Numbered from the stretch's first letter, positions 33,486 through 42,568 are shown. The stretch is DNA of 64,000 bases from an uncultured Sulfitobacter sp. (GCA_947492925.1 CANLOQ010000006.1:87586-151585); one strand, 5' to 3'. Notes: a model not told the origin generated them from the letters alone. Program-made: numbers and translations.

Positions 33486-34445
33486 CTAAGCTGAAGTTCT
33501 CTCAGGATCAGCTTTTTCAGCCTTACCAAGTGCTGTCATATTTCCATCAATGTGTTCTACTACTGCTTTTGCAGTATACAGTGCCCTCAGCAGGTAGTCC
33601 TTGTTGAACATGGTCAGCGTTTTGCCGTCCTTTGTTTCCCCATTGCGGTGCACGCAGTCATGACGCAGCGCTGCATAGCCCCGCAATTCATCAAGAATGC
33701 CCTCCGAAGGCGTCAGCGGAAAGTCAAAAGCATGTCGGTACCAAAGCGGCACTCCCTCGAGTTTTGGTTTGGCTTTTGATGCTGGATCCGCTTGTTTGCC
33801 GAAATTATGGTAAAGACGTCCTTCCTTGAGATTTCGAACAATCTTTTTGACTACAATTTCTTGATCCTGAAGTACTTCTACCGCTGGAATTGGATCATTC
33901 TGGATCGCTCCGTCTTTGGACGCAAAACGGAGCAAACATTCTTTGTGGTTCTGAAGCCCGGTGATGAGATTGTCGCAAAAATAAGCCTCCAAGAATGTGA
34001 TGATCTGGGCAAAAATCATACGATTCATCAAACTGGCACCATCGGCGGTCGCCTGTGTATCAATAATCTTGTGAAGTTGGTCGTAGTTGGCGTCAAAAAT
34101 CTCACCTGGATGCTCGGGAGTTCCCCAAAATTCGTCCCAGTCCTCGGGAGGTCGATCATACCCTGGAGGTGAACAAGACACGTTCACGTCTTCATGTTCT
34201 CTAAGAGTGATGTCGCAGTCTGCAGGGCCGGCCCAGACCTCCGCATCGAAAACATTACCGCAACTGTCGCATTCAATCTCGAGTTCACCGTCAACTGTCA
34301 TGTCGCGAGACTTCTCAGCCATATAATTCGGTTCAGGAACGTCGACCTCTGTGGAAATTACTTCGTTGCAAACTGGGCAAGAAAGCGTGACTTCAGAAAC
34401 CCATCGCTGCATTCCGATGCCGTTGTCGATCATGTAGTCACTCAT
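33486..34445 (-). CDS. Zinc-ribbon plus HEPN-like protein
   Basis: 319 residues from the ATG at 34445, which overlaps the stop of the upstream small gene as ATGA. The N-terminus has a four-cysteine zinc ribbon (CPVC at 23-26, CDSCG at 59-63). The C-terminal helical half contains RHDCVHRNG near residue 260, the Rx4H motif of HEPN ribonuclease domains. HEPN proteins are common effectors in toxin-antitoxin and phage-defence systems. The pairing with an MBL hydrolase suggests a nucleic-acid-targeting module; this is inference. Confidence 0.6.
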   Translation of the reverse strand: MSDYMIDNGIGMQRWVSEVTLSCPVCNEVISTEVDVPEPNYMAEKSRDMTVDGELEIECDSCGNVFDAEVWAGPADCDITLREHEDVNVSCSPPGYDRPPEDWDEFWGTPEHPGEIFDANYDQLHKIIDTQATADGASLMNRMIFAQIITFLEAYFCDNLITGLQNHKECLLRFASKDGAIQNDPIPAVEVLQDQEIVVKKIVRNLKEGRLYHNFGKQADPASKAKPKLEGVPLWYRHAFDFPLTPSEGILDELRGYAALRHDCVHRNGETKDGKTLTMFNKDYLLRALYTAKAVVEHIDGNMTALGKAEKADPERTSA

Positions 34446-34681
34446 ACTACCCATTGGGCGCTCTGTACAAAAATTTGATAGGAGCCACTGTTGTTGAAAT
34501 CGAACAGCTGAACAAGGCGTGTAGGGGCATCTTGGTGATTCTGCCTAACTAGGGCAGGGCTAAGTTCCCTGTTTGCTGGCCAGCTGATGTAATTTGGGGT
34601 CCGAAGGTAAACTGTTGTTTTGAAGCGAGCGAGTATTTCGTTTATTGTGTTTGTAGAGACGGCAAACGGCGCTATGGCCAC
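34442..34681 (-). CDS. Small hypothetical protein, 79 aa, first gene of the HEPN/MBL operon
   Basis: The frame starts with GTG at 34681 without a clear Shine-Dalgarno. Its C-terminal 55 residues look like a folded domain (TVYLRTPNYISWPANREL, LVQLFDFNNSGSYQIFVQ). The main evidence is the ATGA overlap of its stop with the HEPN gene start. It could be the regulator, sensor or antitoxin of the module. The true start could be further in. Confidence 0.5.
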   Translation of the reverse strand: MAIAPFAVSTNTINEILARFKTTVYLRTPNYISWPANRELSPALVRQNHQDAPTRLVQLFDFNNSGSYQIFVQSAQWVV

Positions 34682-34824
34682 TATGGCTTGGGTATCTTAA
34701 AGTTCATGGAGGCTTGCAATAGGCTCCTCTATAGACTGATTTGGGTTATTTCAAAGAACCCAAATCTGCACCGCACCAAACTGAAATCAAACAAAAATTA
34801 GGAATTTGATAGCGAATATCGGTT

Positions 34825-34847
34825 AAGTTCTATCTAGATTAGAACTT
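34825..34847. promoter_or_regulatory. Inverted repeat before the small membrane protein/HTH pair
   Basis: A perfect 8-bp inverted repeat AAGTTCTA / TAGAACTT with a 7-bp centre (TCTAGAT), 50 bp before the ATG at 34897. It is a probable operator for the operon, perhaps bound by its own HTH protein. Confidence 0.45.
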
Positions 34848-34896
34848 CTAAGGGTCTTAAATTTTCAAACAATCGCGAAAAATTTGGAGATTTGAG

Positions 34897-35043
34897 ATGG
34901 AAGAAGCAGAAGAAATCGTATCGATCGTGAGTGGCAGTGATCCTGTCGTTTTGGCTTTGATGGTCGCACTTGCGGGGATTGCATTGGGTGCAATGGCGCT
35001 TTGGGTGCTTATGCGGCTGCATGTGAGAAGGGATGAGAAATGA
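34897..35043 (+). CDS. Small membrane protein, 48 aa
   Basis: The frame runs from the ATG at 34897 (GGAGA at 34886-34890 upstream) to a TGA that overlaps the next ATG (ATGA at 35040-35043). An acidic N-terminus is followed by one transmembrane segment (VVLALMVALAGIALGAMALWVLM) and a basic end (RLHVRRDEK). The coupling with the HTH gene and the ribosome site make it credible despite its size. Confidence 0.6.
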   Translation: MEEAEEIVSIVSGSDPVVLALMVALAGIALGAMALWVLMRLHVRRDEK

Positions 35044-35723
35044 CACCGACATTAAAATGGGCTCGGTTCCCTTCAGATTGGATCACTGACCGCAAGCTGA
35101 AGAAGATGCTCTGGAAGAACTATGGCTCTCAGGGTATCGCTGCGCTGCGCGTGTATGTTGTTCTCGCGCACCGGTTGATCGAAGATGATGGGATCGTAAA
35201 GGCCTCATATGATGAGATTGAACTCGCCGCAAATCTATCGCGGCAGTCTGTTGCGAACGGATTGGATGTTCTTGAAGAGCTCGATTTGATCGAACGGTCC
35301 GCAAACGGCAAAGGGTCATACCTGTTTTGCGACTACAATTCCGAGAAGGGGTGGGCGCAACTGCCGGCTCGTCCGCTTTACACTGGCGGACAGTATCGAC
35401 CCTTCAAAGGATGGACGATGCGGAAAAAGGCAGAATTTGATGCCCTGAAACTCTATCTCTTTATCGCCGCAGCGCGGGATACAAGCTTCAACGAGACGTT
35501 TACGACCTATGAGAAAATCCGCAAGGCGACGGGTGTGCCTGATGCGCGTATCACAACTGGTTTGTCTCTTCTCACGATCTCAGGAATGATTAATGCCGTT
35601 GAAATTGATCGCGTTGGTTACGGGACATCACGCAGTTATCGGCTTGTTGGGCTAGACACGCGGCGCCACCCTGGCACAACTGGTCGCAACGGGATGCAGC
35701 CCGCGACAGAAGATGCTTTTTAA
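35040..35723 (+). CDS. Winged-helix/HTH protein of unknown role, 227 aa
   Basis: The protein shows two probable winged helices: about residues 45-85 (DEIELAANLSRQSVANGLDVLEELDLIERS) and 150-190 (YEKIRKATGVPDARITTGLSLLTISGMIN). Tandem winged helices of this kind occur in replication initiators and regulators. The ATG overlaps the stop of a 48-residue membrane protein gene. An inverted repeat at 34825-34847 may be its operator. No specific family recognised. Confidence 0.65.
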   Translation: MTPTLKWARFPSDWITDRKLKKMLWKNYGSQGIAALRVYVVLAHRLIEDDGIVKASYDEIELAANLSRQSVANGLDVLEELDLIERSANGKGSYLFCDYNSEKGWAQLPARPLYTGGQYRPFKGWTMRKKAEFDALKLYLFIAAARDTSFNETFTTYEKIRKATGVPDARITTGLSLLTISGMINAVEIDRVGYGTSRSYRLVGLDTRRHPGTTGRNGMQPATEDAF

Positions 35724-35842
35724 TATCCGGTGGTTCGCCGGTCTGGGTGGGAGAATGATTGGATGGCTTTGACTAAGCACGGGGCAGGGGCGTTACTCGT
35801 GCTCCAATGCAATTTCGCTGTAAGTGAACCCGGCAACCAAGA

Positions 35843-37165
35843 TTGCCAACACCTACTAGAAACATGCTGAAACCACGCCGGATTATCCAAGAGGTCATCT
35901 TCGATGATCTTGGGCCGCTTTCGATAACGGATTTGCTAAGAATGCCTCGCGCAGGTTGGGAAGCGTTGCGAGCGGGTATTACCGATCAACGCAGCGGAAA
36001 ACCGGGCCTCACTGCGAGATGCTTGCTTTGCCAGGGGGATGTCTACATTCGAACGGCAAAGAGCAAGCCGCTCTTTGCACACTATGCGGGGTCTGACCCG
36101 AACTGTCCTTGGTTCACTGGCAACAACATGAAACCAGACAGCGCACGTGCAGCGCAGTATCAGGGCCGCCAAGAGTCTGAGGCGCATCGTAGGATGTGCG
36201 ATCTCATTGAAGAACTGGCCAAAGCAGACAGCCAATATAAGAGATCAGCCGTTGATGCATATCTCCCACCATCAGCTTCACAAACGGGGCGCTATCCGGA
36301 CGTGTTGATAGAGTGGGAAGGCCTTGGCGAGTTTGCAATAGAATACCAAATGTCGCATACGTTTCAGACCGAGGTGTCTCAACGATGTGTGCATTACGAG
36401 CGTGAAGGCATCCCGCTGCTCTGGGTGTTGTCTTCTTTTGATACCAATCACATTCCTCAAGCGGTTTCAGACGTTGTGCATCGTCACCGCGGGAACGCGT
36501 TTGTTATGGACCAGCGAGCAGTCAAAGCGTCCAGAGAAGCGCAGACTTTGGTGTTCAGTTGTTATCTCGCTGAAGGGGAGGGGTATTCTGAACCCATACT
36601 CGTCCGGTTTGATGAACTGACCATTCCAGACACGAAGTTACCATTTTATGAAGACCGGCAGGCAGGTCCAATGCTGGACGCAATCAATGCCCGGCGCTTG
36701 CCCTACTTCAAGGCGCTGCGGAGTTGGGGCGATCGGATAGAAAACCTCAACATCGATGAGCTTGAGCCATTTCCTGAACGAAAACGCATCGACCGTCTTG
36801 TGGCGGCGGCCTTTTCTTTGGTTGCCGATGCAGCAGGGAAGCCAGAGAACTTTGCAAGTGATCATCTAAACATTGCGGGTATGATGAACACATATCAGAA
36901 TTCAGGGTCGCTCGCTCCTTATGCAGCTTTGTTGACGGCGTTGATCCAAAATACCGCAGCGAAAAAGGTCTTGAGAAGCTCTGTTGGCGATCATCTCAAG
37001 CGATCGACTGTGGCGCATCGCAAAGGTCATGTCGTTCAGGTGGAGAAAACCTCACCTGAATGGAAGTTACTAAGAGAGCTTTTTCCCGAAGCGCTGGATC
37101 CATTCGTCCGCCGCAGATTGTCTGACTTAGGTATGCTCCCAGCGTGGGCTCTATCAGAGTCATAG
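35843..37165 (+). CDS. CoiA-like/DUF6035-type nuclease-like protein
   Basis: 440 residues (possibly starting at 35864, MLKPRR). The N-terminal half has a Cys/His cluster (RCLLCQGDVYIR, FAHYAGSDPNCPWF, about 60-92) reminiscent of the CoiA zinc finger. A nuclease-like core follows: SAVDAYLPP, RYPDVLIEWEGLGEFAIEYQMSHTFQTEVSQR (about 135-185), with Asp and Glu-x-Gln in the PD-(D/E)xK order. CoiA-like proteins act in DNA uptake or processing. It is next to another PD-(D/E)xK-like gene. The family name is moderately sure. Confidence 0.6.
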   Translation: MPTPTRNMLKPRRIIQEVIFDDLGPLSITDLLRMPRAGWEALRAGITDQRSGKPGLTARCLLCQGDVYIRTAKSKPLFAHYAGSDPNCPWFTGNNMKPDSARAAQYQGRQESEAHRRMCDLIEELAKADSQYKRSAVDAYLPPSASQTGRYPDVLIEWEGLGEFAIEYQMSHTFQTEVSQRCVHYEREGIPLLWVLSSFDTNHIPQAVSDVVHRHRGNAFVMDQRAVKASREAQTLVFSCYLAEGEGYSEPILVRFDELTIPDTKLPFYEDRQAGPMLDAINARRLPYFKALRSWGDRIENLNIDELEPFPERKRIDRLVAAAFSLVADAAGKPENFASDHLNIAGMMNTYQNSGSLAPYAALLTALIQNTAAKKVLRSSVGDHLKRSTVAHRKGHVVQVEKTSPEWKLLRELFPEALDPFVRRRLSDLGMLPAWALSES

Positions 37166-37223
37166 ACCACCCTGCCAAAAGTCTTTAGGACCTTTTCAAA
37201 GAAACCTTTGATGGTGACAGTCA

Positions 37224-37676
37224 ATGAACCAAGCAGCACTAGAAGCGATGCTGAGAGCGTCGCTAAATGACCTCTACAACAATGATACTGGTTTGATCGA
37301 ACGAGATGCACACGAGAGAACCCTTACTGGTCGATTAGCTAAGTACATTGAGAATCGGATTGAAGACTACGATGTCACGATCGAATACAACCGCCATGGC
37401 ATCGACCCAAAGGAGGTTGAGCTTCCAAATGCAGACGGTGTGTTAACAATGAAAAGGGTCATGCCCGACATCATCATCCATCATTTAGGTGATGATTCCG
37501 ATAACCTACTTGTCATCGAAGCGAAGAAAACGTCAAACACCGCAACTGATGACCAAGATATTGCGAAGCTATCGGCATTGAAACAAAATATCGGCTATCA
37601 TTTTGCGGTATTCTTAAGACTTCCAGTTGGCGAAGGCGTGGATTTTAACATGACCGAAATGCAGTGGATTGATTGA
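37224..37676 (+). CDS. PD-(D/E)XK-like small protein, 150 aa
   Basis: The sequence RVMPDIIIHHLGDDSDNLLVIEAKKTS (about residues 85-111) is a textbook PD...ExK restriction-endonuclease-like motif, with helices before and after (ERTLTGRLAKYIENRI; DQDIAKLSALKQNIGYHFAVF). At 150 residues it is a bare nuclease core, either a small nuclease or a remnant. It lies 58 bp after the CoiA-like gene in the same direction. Confidence 0.6.
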   Translation: MNQAALEAMLRASLNDLYNNDTGLIERDAHERTLTGRLAKYIENRIEDYDVTIEYNRHGIDPKEVELPNADGVLTMKRVMPDIIIHHLGDDSDNLLVIEAKKTSNTATDDQDIAKLSALKQNIGYHFAVFLRLPVGEGVDFNMTEMQWID

Positions 37677-37820
37677 GATGACCAACGAAGCACAAATCGG
37701 CAATACAATGCAAACATAAGAACTCTTGATTCCAATCGAGTTACCCAGTGTCACTGTACCCTAAACGCAACCGCAGTGGCGATGGAACGTTCGGGTTTGT
37801 GATGTAAACGTGCTAGCTAT

Positions 37821-38834
37821 TTAGTCACCAGCAGTAAGTACCCTGGAAACACTGGGGTTAGTGAAATCTGTCATAGATGAAATTGACCCCTGTCCTGAAG
37901 GCAACACATCACTTCTTGAGTACTTTTTGGGTATTCTTCCGATTAGGGATACCGTCTTCTTAAATCTTTCGGCAACTGCACAAGCAGCCAGTGCATGTGA
38001 TTTGGTACCGCAGCAAAAGATATCTACGCTGTATTCGCGCGGTATTTTCTTAATTAACTTGATGTAGTTATCTATCGCATCATTGACGGAAGATGCACTG
38101 CTTTGAAGTATAAGATCATTGGCTACACTGTACTCTCGGCAAAGCCGAGCAACAGTAGCCTTTCGAACATCTTCAAGTGCGGGGGACAAATTGGAGTCTG
38201 AGTACATTACCGCAACGGCATCATAGCTACGAATCTCCAATAGATCGAAAATAATCTGTTCGTCCGCACCAATTGACACGATCAGGGCTTGCTTTTCCGA
38301 TATTCCCCCTGTGCCTGGAGTATGCCGTATTGGGAAAAATGGCTCAGCCAGGCCTTGTGAATACTTGTGCCCCAAAATCTCCTTCGGATAAATGCCCTCC
38401 AAATAGCCCCAATGACTGCGACAAAACGATTGATCAACAAGAAGAAAACGATACAAGGTTTGAGCAATTGCTTTTGGGAGAGAGGTGTAATCTACAAAAC
38501 AAGAATCCCCATGGGTGTTGTCGGGTGACTTGAAGAGCTTCTCAATTTCACTCTGCCATCCGATACGATTTGAAGCCTTCGGAAGTTCGATAGGCACTAC
38601 ATCATCGAAGCAATACCTTGCCTTGTCATAAAAAGCTGATCTGCTTTCTTCTGATATACCATCGTCGCGAAACGAGAATACCAGGCACTTCCTGCCAGTA
38701 ATTCTTCCCGCCTCAATAAATGTTCGACTCCGACTTTCCCAACCAATCACGAATACCGCTAGATCGACATCGACTTTTGGCATCGAGTCGGTCGCAAACA
38801 GAACTTCTTCAAACTCTTGTCCATGAAAAATCAT
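37821..38834 (-). CDS. Unknown protein with Rossmann-like segments, third gene of the phosphoesterase/ATPase operon
   Basis: 337 residues from the ATG at 38834, which lies 1 bp past the stop of the ATPase gene. Two halves each look Rossmann-like: LAVFVIGWESRSRTFIEAG with CFVDYTSLPKAIAQTLYRFL, and ALIVSIGADEQIIFDLLE with DIFCCGTKSHALAACAVAERF. The C-terminal GTKSHALAACA stretch recalls, by eye only, nucleotide-sensing CARF-type domains. No catalytic motif is certain. Tight coupling to the ORC-like ATPase suggests an effector or sensor. Confidence 0.6.
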   Translation of the reverse strand: MIFHGQEFEEVLFATDSMPKVDVDLAVFVIGWESRSRTFIEAGRITGRKCLVFSFRDDGISEESRSAFYDKARYCFDDVVPIELPKASNRIGWQSEIEKLFKSPDNTHGDSCFVDYTSLPKAIAQTLYRFLLVDQSFCRSHWGYLEGIYPKEILGHKYSQGLAEPFFPIRHTPGTGGISEKQALIVSIGADEQIIFDLLEIRSYDAVAVMYSDSNLSPALEDVRKATVARLCREYSVANDLILQSSASSVNDAIDNYIKLIKKIPREYSVDIFCCGTKSHALAACAVAERFKKTVSLIGRIPKKYSRSDVLPSGQGSISSMTDFTNPSVSRVLTAGD

Positions 38835-38835
38835 T

Positions 38836-40857
38836 CTATATCTCAAACTTCGTTTGGCGGGTGTCTTCACTGGTTACGTTATTGTGCTCAATTCCAGCCC
38901 AATCAACCGGATCAGTTGCAACCCCGTCATCCAATAGCCTCGCCAATGCGAGTGGGCGTAGGGGAACGATTTCATAAGCACCCTTCGGCGAAATTCCTAG
39001 CGCAGGAGACAACCGCTTATGAAGCCTGAATTCAATAAAGCTCTCATTCCCAACGTCTTCTTGACCTTTCACTATCAGGAATCCGTCCCGTTCGAGTCGT
39101 CGGATCGTTTTCTCGAAGCTAGGTTGTCTAGAGGAGGAATCCACTGCATTGCAGGATACCCGAAATACCCCTCTTTCAGGAGTACGAACGGCCTTTTCAT
39201 CTTCCGTATCCGTCTGAAGAAGTTGTACATACCTACACAGCCCCGACATCAATCGAAACAGATAGGTATCGGAGGTATTCTTCAGGTCATCTATACTAGT
39301 AAGTGACTGCTGCGAGACTCGCTTCAAAACTTCATCCTGTGTGCTCAGATTTAGTTTTGTATCAGAGTTAAAGAATCTGCGCACACTCCGCACAGCGGCT
39401 CTAAGCGGCAAATCCGTCGATCCAATCTTTCCTGAAAACTCGTCAAAAAAATCTGCCATTATGTCAAGAAAGTCTCGAATATTGCCATCTGATGCCCATA
39501 GGACAAACCTACCGCCAGCATAAACCGGCGCTCTTTGGCAGAGGCTACATGCATATACATACGCCGCTGCCTCTTTTCGATGCATTCGCTTCTTTAGCCT
39601 TTCAACAGATTCTTTTTCTAGTGCTAGCTTTGCTATGGGAACCCTACCATATTCTGATGCCACATATTCTACGTACGGTGTGCCGCCTCTATCCATGCTG
39701 AACCTATGTTGGTCGGCTTTCTTGATATTTCCAACAGTACTATTTCGGAAATATTCGACGTCACTCTTGAAATTTCGAATTGCTTTGCTGGCATATCCAC
39801 CGATGGCCGACGTTACTAACGAATTATAGGACGGGTTTCCGAACACCGACATTGACATATAGTCCGATGACCTTCGGTCTTTTGGAGATCTCTCTTCAAG
39901 AAACGTGCTCATTCTGAGAGTTGCCACATTTTCACAGAAGTCGGAGAACTCTACATCGGTTAGCTCATCGATGGGAGCAACATCGCGGTCTGCATAGTTG
40001 AGATACGTATCGGGTAGGAACGTTTCACTTGTATTGTACTGACCTCGAACATGAGCGATTATCCATCGGCTGACGCCTTCATTTGACTTGAGATAGGTAT
40101 TTAGAGCGATCTGTTGGGCCTTTGATAGGGATTCGCAGTCATCCAGCAAAATAACAAAGCCCAGTTTTGGTCCATGTTCCAGAGAGCGGCAGTGAACTGA
40201 TGTGAGAACGTCTTCCTTTATGATCCGAAGAAGCGTACCTGGCACGAAAGAATCAACAACACTTGCGACAGCGAGAATTTTCTCTGGGTCGAAGATGGCA
40301 GTAAACGCGGCACGTAGCGACCGAAGTAGCCTCCTCAGGTCACCATAGTCCGTTACGACTTGCGCTTCCTTGGTTGAGACATTCTCAAAGAGCTCCGCAA
40401 TTTCCGTGCAAGCTTTGCGTTCTTTTTGTCCAGAAAAATGAAGAAGGCTCTGAGCTTCAAGCGCAAGTAAGTCAGCTACAACGCTTTCAAGCAGGCTAAT
40501 CTCAAAATATGCGCAGAACGTCTTGTACTTCTTAATGTCAGCTAATGCCTCTTCTGTCTCACCTATACCTAGCGCATCGAGGACCATTTCAGTAATAAAT
40601 TGAAAATTGTGATTGAATTGTAGGTAGGCTCCGAACCATTTTAGTTTTTGTTGCTTGAACTGATCCCTGAGAATAGAGTTTCCAAGTATTTCTTTTGTAT
40701 GGAGCGATCTGAGCAGGGTTGTCTTTCCACAGCCCCGCGTTCCGTACACAAATGAAGGTTTTTTTGCGTCCATCAGCTTTTTTGCACGGGGATTTAGCCA
40801 AATCTTGGGGTTGTTTTCCAGTTCGAACTTTGTGGGCTGAAACGGGTTAATACTCAT
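38836..40857 (-). CDS. ORC/CDC6-like AAA+ ATPase
   Basis: 673 residues from the ATG at 40857, overlapping the phosphoesterase stop as ATGA. Walker A is YGTRGCGKTTLLRS near residues 38-51 and Walker B is FVILLDDCESLSKAQ near 232-246, the layout of stand-alone ORC-CDC6/STAND-like ATPases. The C-terminal 200 residues (SFEKTIRRLERDGFLIVK, EFRLHKRLSPALGIS) look like a winged helix. Related bacterial ATPases act as sensors or motors in defence systems. Base composition is AT-rich relative to the plasmid, a sign of transfer. Confidence 0.75.
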   Translation of the reverse strand: MSINPFQPTKFELENNPKIWLNPRAKKLMDAKKPSFVYGTRGCGKTTLLRSLHTKEILGNSILRDQFKQQKLKWFGAYLQFNHNFQFITEMVLDALGIGETEEALADIKKYKTFCAYFEISLLESVVADLLALEAQSLLHFSGQKERKACTEIAELFENVSTKEAQVVTDYGDLRRLLRSLRAAFTAIFDPEKILAVASVVDSFVPGTLLRIIKEDVLTSVHCRSLEHGPKLGFVILLDDCESLSKAQQIALNTYLKSNEGVSRWIIAHVRGQYNTSETFLPDTYLNYADRDVAPIDELTDVEFSDFCENVATLRMSTFLEERSPKDRRSSDYMSMSVFGNPSYNSLVTSAIGGYASKAIRNFKSDVEYFRNSTVGNIKKADQHRFSMDRGGTPYVEYVASEYGRVPIAKLALEKESVERLKKRMHRKEAAAYVYACSLCQRAPVYAGGRFVLWASDGNIRDFLDIMADFFDEFSGKIGSTDLPLRAAVRSVRRFFNSDTKLNLSTQDEVLKRVSQQSLTSIDDLKNTSDTYLFRLMSGLCRYVQLLQTDTEDEKAVRTPERGVFRVSCNAVDSSSRQPSFEKTIRRLERDGFLIVKGQEDVGNESFIEFRLHKRLSPALGISPKGAYEIVPLRPLALARLLDDGVATDPVDWAGIEHNNVTSEDTRQTKFEI

Positions 40858-42212
40858 GATGCATCTCCGAGAGTACTTACGCGCCACCTATGCCGTGCAA
40901 GACCCAAGTTCTTTATCTCAATCAACCCCGCACAGAATATCGCCATAAGCGCGTGTTCCAGTTCGTTTTCTTCAAAATTTGATAGTGACTGTGCAATCTC
41001 TGGAAATGTTCGCGTATGGTTTTTCAGGTACTCCCACAGCTTGATCATTTTGCTCGACAGCAAAACTTCATTGCGCCCAACAAGTGGTATGAAACGTGTG
41101 TCTTGGTCTGAGAAATTGCCAACAAACCCTGATGCATTTAGTCGATAAAGCGTAACACGTATAAGAAATACGTCACCGCTCTGATCATGAAACAGTGCTA
41201 CTTCATTATATCCGTGCCAGATTGGTGGGGCCGATATTGTTACAATCGCGTTGCTTCGAATATTTCCAAAACGTTCAGACGGCCGTTCTATCACCTCAAT
41301 AGGATCATCATGAATATGCCCATGCAGGTAAACGTAGTTTTTGTTCGTGTCCAACAAGGCTGATCTGAAGAAACCCGCGTTTAACATTTCCGCATACGGC
41401 GATATTCTTGGAACTCGTTGAGGAAGTAAGTTGTGATGAGCACACATCAGAACCGTCCCACTGCCGGCTCCACTTGATGTTTGAATAATATTCGCCATCG
41501 CCTCCTTCGAAACGTACGGCGTATCAAGATGTCGATATCGCTGTTCTGATAGCGACTGCCCCGATGTTTGAGCACCACCAAAATCTGGAGCTTCGCTTCC
41601 TCCATTTATTATGCTGTCTGAGAGGATCGCAACGGGCTGTCGGTTTCCACCTTCACTTTCAGTGATACTCCTTTCTATTTCTGGTGCCAGCATGTGGAGC
41701 GATTGTGACCCTATGCTCGAATTTACCAGAATTGTGGTCAGGGGTTCAGAGGTGGAGTCAGCAGAAAAGAGCTCAAAGGAACAAGCGCCTTCGACCGGAG
41801 GTGATGCCCAATTTAGTTTCTCAGCAGCCTCTCTGAAGTGAGCAAACTTTCCAAGAGTTCCAAGCTCTTTTGCATCGTCGCGGCTAACGTCGTGGTTCCC
41901 AGGGACTATGAAGATTTTAGGGCCCGGAAACGACCCAGCATCTTGTAGTAGAGTGTCCATTATTTTCATTGCTGGAGCTACGTACTCCTTCTTTCCATAG
42001 CTGGTAAGGTCGCCCATCAAAAAGACTGCGTCAATCGTACCGGAGTTTGCTGTCTTGTTGATACCTTTAAGGACTTGCGACAAGCGGCTGTGTTTCAGAT
42101 CTTGGATAATCTCCCTAGAAAACTCACCGTCTTTTTCATCTACATCTGTTTCGGAGGCCGACCACTCAGGTAGATGGATGTCGCCAATCTGTAAAATTCT
42201 CGTAGTTTTCAT
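40854..42212 (-). CDS. Metallophosphoesterase with C-terminal winged helix
   Basis: 452 residues with the complete calcineurin-like motif series: GDIH (10-13), GDLTSYG (near 67), GNHD (near 105), CAHHN (near 255) and GHIHDD (near 297). About 80 C-terminal residues (IKLWEYLKNHTRTFPEIAQSLSNFEENELEHALMAIFCAGLI) look like a winged helix. Such enzymes cleave phosphodiesters in nucleic acids or nucleotides. It is the first gene of a tightly coupled three-gene operon with the ORC-like ATPase and a Rossmann-like protein. Confidence 0.85.
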   Translation of the reverse strand: MKTTRILQIGDIHLPEWSASETDVDEKDGEFSREIIQDLKHSRLSQVLKGINKTANSGTIDAVFLMGDLTSYGKKEYVAPAMKIMDTLLQDAGSFPGPKIFIVPGNHDVSRDDAKELGTLGKFAHFREAAEKLNWASPPVEGACSFELFSADSTSEPLTTILVNSSIGSQSLHMLAPEIERSITESEGGNRQPVAILSDSIINGGSEAPDFGGAQTSGQSLSEQRYRHLDTPYVSKEAMANIIQTSSGAGSGTVLMCAHHNLLPQRVPRISPYAEMLNAGFFRSALLDTNKNYVYLHGHIHDDPIEVIERPSERFGNIRSNAIVTISAPPIWHGYNEVALFHDQSGDVFLIRVTLYRLNASGFVGNFSDQDTRFIPLVGRNEVLLSSKMIKLWEYLKNHTRTFPEIAQSLSNFEENELEHALMAIFCAGLIEIKNLGLARHRWRVSTLGDAS

Positions 42213-42568
42213 GAAGTCTTTGATCCAATGCGCTTATTGAAACCATCGGATGAGTAGGTCGAGAAAGCAAGTCAACTGTTGCATATGATGCGACGTCGGA
42301 TGAAATGTGCAGCCGCGGCGAGTGGCGGGAGTTGCGAGTGTGCTCCCATCGCATCAAACTACTTGACGAACGACTGGAAAGGGCCGTCGGTGTCTAAGTG
42401 TGACCGCCCCAAATTGGGCAATTTACAGGGAGTGCCTCGAGAGTCCTTACGTATCTCACTGCAGCGTGGCTGCTCCAAACCGGTCACTTGCCTAACGCCC
42501 GTCATATCCATCAGCGTGGTTACAATCGCATAGAAAAGCGGCAACGGTTTTCGTCATTTCTGCCGCTA
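42213..42568. other. Intergenic region between two accessory operons
   Basis: No gene seen. It should hold the promoter of the phosphoesterase operon (both flanking genes run leftward) and the end of the methylase operon. A weak GC hairpin (GCCCC...GGGC, about 42406-42419) could be part of a terminator. Confidence 0.3.
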
